Made by a program: the position numbers and the translations under genes. A DNA stretch of 64,000 nt, from NCBI RefSeq assembly GCF_002563955.1, contig NZ_PDJE01000001.1, positions 806,001 through 870,000 on the forward strand. The letters run 5' to 3'. This document shows, in pieces, positions 60,071 to 64,000 of the stretch. The DNA is from Paramicrobacterium agarici (lineage in GTDB: Bacteria; Actinomycetota; Actinomycetes; Actinomycetales; Microbacteriaceae). Under the pieces are notes generated by a model. The model saw nothing but the letters and a program-made list of their open reading frames with translations. It ran no database searches and was not told the origin of the DNA. Each line of letters begins with the position of its first letter. The first letter of the stretch is position 1.

Positions 60071-60960
60071 CACTTAATGGCTCCCGCACTGATTCCGCCG
60101 ATGAAGAACTTCTGCCCGATCAAGAAGATGATCAGCGCAGGAATGGTGAACATGGTACAAGCGGCCATGAGCGGACCCCACGCGACGTCGTTCTCGCCGA
60201 AGAACGCATAGAGACCGATGGACAAGGTGTACGTCGACTCGTCATTCAAATAGATGAGGGGATTGAGGAAGTCGGTCCACGCCCACACGAACTGAAACAC
60301 CGCGGCCGTGACGATCGCGGGACGCGCGATGGGCAGAACGATGGTCGCGTACGTACGAAATTCGGATGCTCCGTCGAGACGCGCGGCCTCGATGAGGTCG
60401 TCGGGAACGTTCATGAGGAACTGCCGGATGAGGAAGATGAAGAACGGCGTTCCCAGGAACGCGGGGACGACGAGCGGCAGGTAGGTGTTCGTCGCGCCGA
60501 CGCCGTTCCAGATGAGGAAGAGGGGGATGAGCGTTACCTGCGGCGGCAGCATCATAGTAGCGAGAACCATGATGAACAGCGGCTTCGCTCCGGCCCACTT
60601 CACCTTCGAGAGCGCGTAGGCGACGAGCGGGCACGACAGGGCGGTGCCCAGCACGCTGAGCCCGGCAACGAGCATGGTGTTGCCCAGGTACCGCCAGACC
60701 GGAATCTGGTCGAATGCCGTTGCGAAATTATTGAACGTCCACTCCGTGGGAATGAGCGTCGGTGGCGAACTGAAGACGTCTTGCGGTGACTTGAGTGCCG
60801 TTGACAGCATCACGAGCAGCGGAAAGACGAAGACAAGCGCCAGTGCGATGACGAGCCCGTGCTGCCGCAGCCTGCGGAGAACCTTCGGACGACGCTTGTT
60901 CGCCGCGAGCTCACGTGGCGAGCGAGCATCCGTCATGATCTGCGTGTCACTGAGAGCCAT
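60070..60960 (-). CDS. CUT1-type ABC importer permease 2 (MalG-like)
   Basis: This 296-residue membrane protein has about six helices. The start is followed by a basic region and ALALVFVFPLLVMLSTALKS, as in MalG-type proteins. The coupling motif is PDDLIEAARLDGASEFRTYATIVLPIARPAI, the complete EAA loop. It overlaps permease 1 by 14 bases upstream and nanE downstream. The family imports mono- or oligosaccharides. Confidence 0.9.
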   Translation of the reverse strand: MALSDTQIMTDARSPRELAANKRRPKVLRRLRQHGLVIALALVFVFPLLVMLSTALKSPQDVFSSPPTLIPTEWTFNNFATAFDQIPVWRYLGNTMLVAGLSVLGTALSCPLVAYALSKVKWAGAKPLFIMVLATMMLPPQVTLIPLFLIWNGVGATNTYLPLVVPAFLGTPFFIFLIRQFLMNVPDDLIEAARLDGASEFRTYATIVLPIARPAIVTAAVFQFVWAWTDFLNPLIYLNDESTYTLSIGLYAFFGENDVAWGPLMAACTMFTIPALIIFLIGQKFFIGGISAGAIK

Positions 60961-61912
60961 AGTGCACCCACCGTTTCGAAGAAGCCAGCACGACGAGCGT
61001 GACGATAAGCGTGACGATAAAGAGCACCCAAGCCATGGCGGAGGCGTAGCCCATCTTCAGGTACACGAACGCGTTCTGGTAGAGGTACATGGCATACGTC
61101 AGCATCGACTGGTCGGGGCCGGAGCTGATGTTGTTGAGCCGTTCCTGCGCCAAGACGTACGGCTCGGTGAAAATCTGCAGGTAGGCGATGAGGCACACGA
61201 TCACCTGGAACAGCGTGACTGGCGAGACCGTTGGCCAGCTCACGTTGAGAAAGCGACGCCAAGGGCCGGCGCCATCAATGGATGCTGCCTCGTAGAGTTC
61301 GTGCGGAACATCCTTGAGCGCGGCGAGGTAGATGATCATGGTGCCGCCGACCGTCCAGAGCACGACGAGCACGATTGCCGGCTTCGTCCAGTCCGGCTCC
61401 TGCAGCCAGCTCGGCCCGGTGATGCCGAACCATGACAGAAAGTAGTTGACGAATCCGTACTGCGTGTTCAGCAGCCAGCGCCACAGATAGCCGCCGACGA
61501 CGACCGGAATGATCGAGGGTAGATAGATGAATGCCCGGTAGAGCGGCTGCCCTTTGATGGGAGTGTTGAGCAGGTGCGCCCCACCCAGCGCGATGGCGAT
61601 GGTGAGGGGCACACCCATGACGGCGAGGACGAGCGTGTTCGCCAGTGACTTCCAGAACACATCGTCGTTCGCCATCTGCTCGTAGTTGTCGAGCCCAACC
61701 CAGTCCGGCGACTGGAAGAGGTTGAAGTCCGTGAAGCTGTAGTACCCCGACGCGAGAATCGGGTACGCGAAGAGACCGAGAAACCCGATGATGAACGGCG
61801 ACGCGAACGCCACGCCGATCCAGAAGGATCGACGTCGCGTGCGCGGCCGCTTCGGGGCACCGGCTCGCGTCTGCGCCCGGGCTTCAGGGCGTCGCCTCGT
61901 GAGCATCGACAT
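60947..61912 (-). CDS. CUT1-type ABC importer permease 1 (MalF-like)
   Basis: This 321-residue membrane protein has FWIGVAFASPFIIGFLGLFAYPI near the N-terminus and the coupling motif PHELYEAASIDGAGPWRRFLNVSWPTVSPV. GLDNYEQMANDDVFWKSLANTLVLAVMGVP is typical of MalF/UgpA-type permeases. It pairs with the MalG-like protein. No ATPase gene is present in the operon, so a shared MsiK/MsmX-type ATPase encoded elsewhere is expected. Confidence 0.9.
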   Translation of the reverse strand: MSMLTRRRPEARAQTRAGAPKRPRTRRRSFWIGVAFASPFIIGFLGLFAYPILASGYYSFTDFNLFQSPDWVGLDNYEQMANDDVFWKSLANTLVLAVMGVPLTIAIALGGAHLLNTPIKGQPLYRAFIYLPSIIPVVVGGYLWRWLLNTQYGFVNYFLSWFGITGPSWLQEPDWTKPAIVLVVLWTVGGTMIIYLAALKDVPHELYEAASIDGAGPWRRFLNVSWPTVSPVTLFQVIVCLIAYLQIFTEPYVLAQERLNNISSGPDQSMLTYAMYLYQNAFVYLKMGYASAMAWVLFIVTLIVTLVVLASSKRWVHYGSQ

Positions 61913-61919
61913 CAGCAGG

Positions 61920-63209
61920 TCACTTCGCGTAGCTCTTCGTGCGCGATGTCACGTAGTCGAGCGCCTTCTCGGCCGTTGACTTTCCGCGCACGACGTCATC
62001 GAACGCGTTGCCGAGGTCCGTCGAGTACTCCGCGCTGTACGGAGCGCTGGCGAGCGACTGGGCATTCGGGCTCGTCAGAGCGTTGGCCCAGACCTCGAAG
62101 TTCGGCAGGTCCTTGTACGCATCGCTGTCGAGCAGCGACGTTCGCGCCGGCAGATTTCCGAGCGTGAGGCTGAACTTCTCCATCACCTCGGGGCTGAGCA
62201 GATACGCGAGGAACGTTGCAGCTTCGTCTTTGTGCTTCGAGTTGGTGGGGATGAACAGGGTGCTCGAGGTGACCTGCGTAGAGTTCTCGAGCTTCGGGCT
62301 CGCTGCGGGAATCGCCGTGACGCCCCAATCCAGGTCGGGAGCGACCTCAGACGCGGATGCTGCGCGCCACTCGCCATCGATGATCATCGCGACTTTTCCG
62401 CTGAAGAACGAGTCTTCTGCCGAGAGATACTGACCCTCACCCGCCTTGAAATCTGCGAGGTTGTCGGCGCCGACGAGCTCGACAACGTTCTTCTGCCACC
62501 AGTCGACTGCTTCAACGTTGCCGGGATCGGTCGGTGTGGGTCCGTCATCATCGCTCCACGCGCCGCCAAAAGCGAATCCCAGCGTCGTGAGGGTTGTCGT
62601 CGTGTTCGCGTCGCCGATTCCGAGCTGCGTGATCTTGCCGGAGTCGTCGGTGATGGTCAGCTTCTCAATGGCATCCGCGAGCTCGTCCATCGTCGTGGGC
62701 GGTTCGACGCCTGCCTCGTCGAGGAGTGTCTTGTTGTAGAGAAGCTGGAAGCTGTGAACGGCGATCGGTAATGCGTACGTTTGGCCATCGTGCTTCATCT
62801 GCTCGAGGGCCGCCGGGGCGAAATCGTCGAGGTCGATGCTCTCAGACTCGATGTACTCGTCGAGCGGCGCGAGCACGCCCTTCGACGCCCACGACCCGAC
62901 GTTCTCGCCGAAGTTGTCGGAGATGTCGAACGATCCGTTCGATGACGACATCGATGTGAGCTGCTTTTGCTGGTCGGGGCTGGAGACGCCCTTGACGACG
63001 ATGTCGTCTTGACTGTCGTTGAAGTCCTCAATGATCGATTCGAGCACCTCGGCTTCAGGCCCGGACCAGAGGTACGAGAATTTGATCGTCGTTGGGCCGT
63101 CGGAGTTACCTCCGCCCGAGCATCCAGCGAGGGTAAGCGCGGCGGTGGCCGCGATGGCGACCGCCCCCAAACGGCGGGAACGTGCTGTGCTGAAGAAGCT
63201 GTTCTTCAT
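61920..63209 (-). CDS. CUT1-type ABC importer, sugar-binding lipoprotein
   Basis: The ATG at 63209 follows GGAAAGGG, while the frame upstream to 63308 is noncoding. The 429-residue product has a signal peptide ending in the lipobox LTLAGC. The mature part is an extracellular binding family 1 protein with TIKFSYLWSGPEAEVLESIIEDFN, VAMIIDGEWRAASA and STLFIPTNSKHKDEAATFLAYLLSPE. It is the first gene of the leftward operon with two permeases and nanE. The ligand is probably an amino sugar. Confidence 0.9.
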   Translation of the reverse strand: MKNSFFSTARSRRLGAVAIAATAALTLAGCSGGGNSDGPTTIKFSYLWSGPEAEVLESIIEDFNDSQDDIVVKGVSSPDQQKQLTSMSSSNGSFDISDNFGENVGSWASKGVLAPLDEYIESESIDLDDFAPAALEQMKHDGQTYALPIAVHSFQLLYNKTLLDEAGVEPPTTMDELADAIEKLTITDDSGKITQLGIGDANTTTTLTTLGFAFGGAWSDDDGPTPTDPGNVEAVDWWQKNVVELVGADNLADFKAGEGQYLSAEDSFFSGKVAMIIDGEWRAASASEVAPDLDWGVTAIPAASPKLENSTQVTSSTLFIPTNSKHKDEAATFLAYLLSPEVMEKFSLTLGNLPARTSLLDSDAYKDLPNFEVWANALTSPNAQSLASAPYSAEYSTDLGNAFDDVVRGKSTAEKALDYVTSRTKSYAK

Positions 63210-63247
63210 GATGCCCTTTCCATCATTGGCTATGGCAGGTGAGAGAG

Positions 63248-63259
63248 TGGTATATACCA
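63248..63259. promoter_or_regulatory. Candidate GntR operator 1, TGGTATATACCA
   Basis: This is a perfect 12-base palindrome about 40 bases before the binding-protein start. On the reverse strand it overlaps a possible -10 TATATA, with TTTCCA as -35 17 bases upstream. It shares TGGT-N4-ACCA with the site at 63312-63323. Confidence 0.7.
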
Positions 63260-63281
63260 ATCGAAGTGGATGCTGGAAATC

Positions 63282-63310
63282 TTGACACACAAGCATCGGA
63301 AACGTCAATA
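63282..63310 (+). promoter_or_regulatory. Candidate promoter of the GntR gene
   Basis: A perfect TTGACA (63282-63287) is followed after 17 bases by TCAATA (63305-63310). Transcription would start inside the second palindrome, so the regulator probably represses itself. Confidence 0.5.
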
Positions 63311-63311
63311 T

Positions 63312-63323
63312 TGGTCATAACCA
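63312..63323. promoter_or_regulatory. Candidate GntR operator 2, TGGTCATAACCA
   Basis: TGGT and ACCA arms flank CATA. It lies just after the GntR promoter and 20 bases before its start codon. With operator 1 it makes a pair of sites 64 bases apart, centre to centre. Confidence 0.65.
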
Positions 63324-63343
63324 TTTTTCGCGAAGGAGCCGAA

Positions 63344-64000
63344 TTGGCGGGGTCACCACGTCAGACGAAGCACACGCAGGTGCGTGAACACCTCGTCGAA
63401 CTGATTGCCGAAGGGCTGCAGCCTGATGAGCGGCTTCCCACAGAACGCGAGCTTGCCGAGACGCTAGGCGTCACCCGGGTCACGGTACGCAAAGCGCTCG
63501 ACGAGCTCGAGAAGGACCACCTCGTCTACCGCGTCCAGGGCGCGGGCACCTTTGTGAGCCAACAGCGCATCAGCAAGACCTTCGAGTTTCACTCGTTTTC
63601 TGAAGACATGCTGGCGCGCGACCTGACGCCCGGGTCGTCGGAGACGCAGATCTCGCTCGAGAGCGCCGGCGGCCGTGTCGGCTTCGCACTCGGGCTGAGT
63701 CCCGCTGAGCAGGTCGTGCACATCATGCGCGTACGTACCGCCGACGGTCGCCCGATGTGCCTTGAGCATTCCTACCTGCCCGCGGCGCTCGTTCCCGGAC
63801 TCGCGGAACGCTTCTCGGGGGACTCGCTTTACCGCGAGTTGCGCGATTCATACAGCATCCGGCTTGAACGTGCCGACCAGACGATTCACGCTGTCGTGCT
63901 CGAGGAGCCGACCGCTGAGCTGCTGAAGGTTCCGCCGTTCTCGCCCGCATTCAACGTGCAGCGCACCGCATACGACCAGCGCAACCGGGCGATCGAGTAC
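63344..64000 (+). CDS. GntR-family regulator with UTRA domain, C-terminus outside window
   Basis: A TTG at 63344 follows AAGGAG at 63333-63338 and opens 219 codons to the window edge. The winged helix has LQPDERLPTERELAETLGVTRVTVRKALDELEKDHLVYRVQGAGTFV. A UTRA-type effector domain follows, with SFSEDMLARDLTPG, VVHIMRVRTADGRPMCLEHSYLP and SLYRELRDSYSIRLERADQTIHAV. It diverges from the CUT1/nanE operon and is probably its repressor, sensing a sugar phosphate. Only about 20 residues should be missing. Confidence 0.85.
   Translation, partial: MAGSPRQTKHTQVREHLVELIAEGLQPDERLPTERELAETLGVTRVTVRKALDELEKDHLVYRVQGAGTFVSQQRISKTFEFHSFSEDMLARDLTPGSSETQISLESAGGRVGFALGLSPAEQVVHIMRVRTADGRPMCLEHSYLPAALVPGLAERFSGDSLYRELRDSYSIRLERADQTIHAVVLEEPTAELLKVPPFSPAFNVQRTAYDQRNRAIEY

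Overview
The window looks like a chromosomal segment of a high-GC actinobacterium, most likely of the Microbacteriaceae type. GC-rich codon use, lipoprotein solute-binding proteins with a lipobox, GTG and TTG starts, one probable leaderless mRNA and dense ATGA-type operon overlaps all point that way. No rRNA, tRNA, CRISPR array, integrase or transposase gene is visible. The genus is inferred, not proven.

Region A (1-12665) is a catabolic cluster. A family III CoA-transferase runs leftward off the edge. Diverging from it is an operon with a polar-amino-acid-type ABC importer, a two-subunit family I CoA-transferase-like enzyme, a GMC oxidoreductase, a two-hotdog MaoC-like protein, a thiamine-diphosphate enzyme, an FGGY kinase and an NAD-dependent epimerase-like protein. 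A sequence element repeated in front of the first and the sixth genes suggests one regulator. I do not recognise the pathway.

Region B (12866-33887) is a 21-kb defence island. Leftward genes encode an HNH endonuclease and a DUF262/DUF1524 (GmrSD/SspE/BrxU-type) protein. Rightward genes encode a DrmD-like SNF2 helicase, an Eco57I-like methyltransferase, a 2145-residue DEAD/DUF1998 helicase with what looks like a buried PD-(D/E)XK-like domain, a UvrD-like helicase with a RelE/ParE-like N-terminus, and an OLD-family ATPase/TOPRIM nuclease. The layout resembles class 1 DISARM and Druantia with a Gabija-like pair at its end, but matches none of them exactly. An 850-bp gene-poor stretch with a 51-bp direct repeat follows.

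Region C (34740-41318) is a ribose/deoxyribose operon (rbsK-rbsC-rbsB-rbsA-rbsD-deoC) followed by a GntR/UTRA regulator. A small VOC-family gene lies after it.

Region D (41941-50878) is a second sugar system: a leftward operon of a D-2-hydroxyacid dehydrogenase, two FGGY kinases and a histidine phosphatase; a DeoR-family repressor; and a rightward ABC importer of the xylose/ribose class with a single-domain ATPase.

Region E (51108-58435) is an IclR-controlled operon: a spermidine/putrescine-type ABC importer whose two permeases are fused, a succinylglutamate desuccinylase/aspartoacylase-like hydrolase, a small dimeric-barrel protein and an amidohydrolase. It probably imports and hydrolyses one organic nitrogen compound.

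Region F (58551-64000) holds a HAD phosphatase, NanE and a CUT1 ABC importer without its own ATPase, diverging from a GntR/UTRA regulator cut by the window edge. Two TGGT-N4-ACCA palindromes lie between the diverging genes, as expected for control of amino-sugar (sialic acid/ManNAc) uptake.
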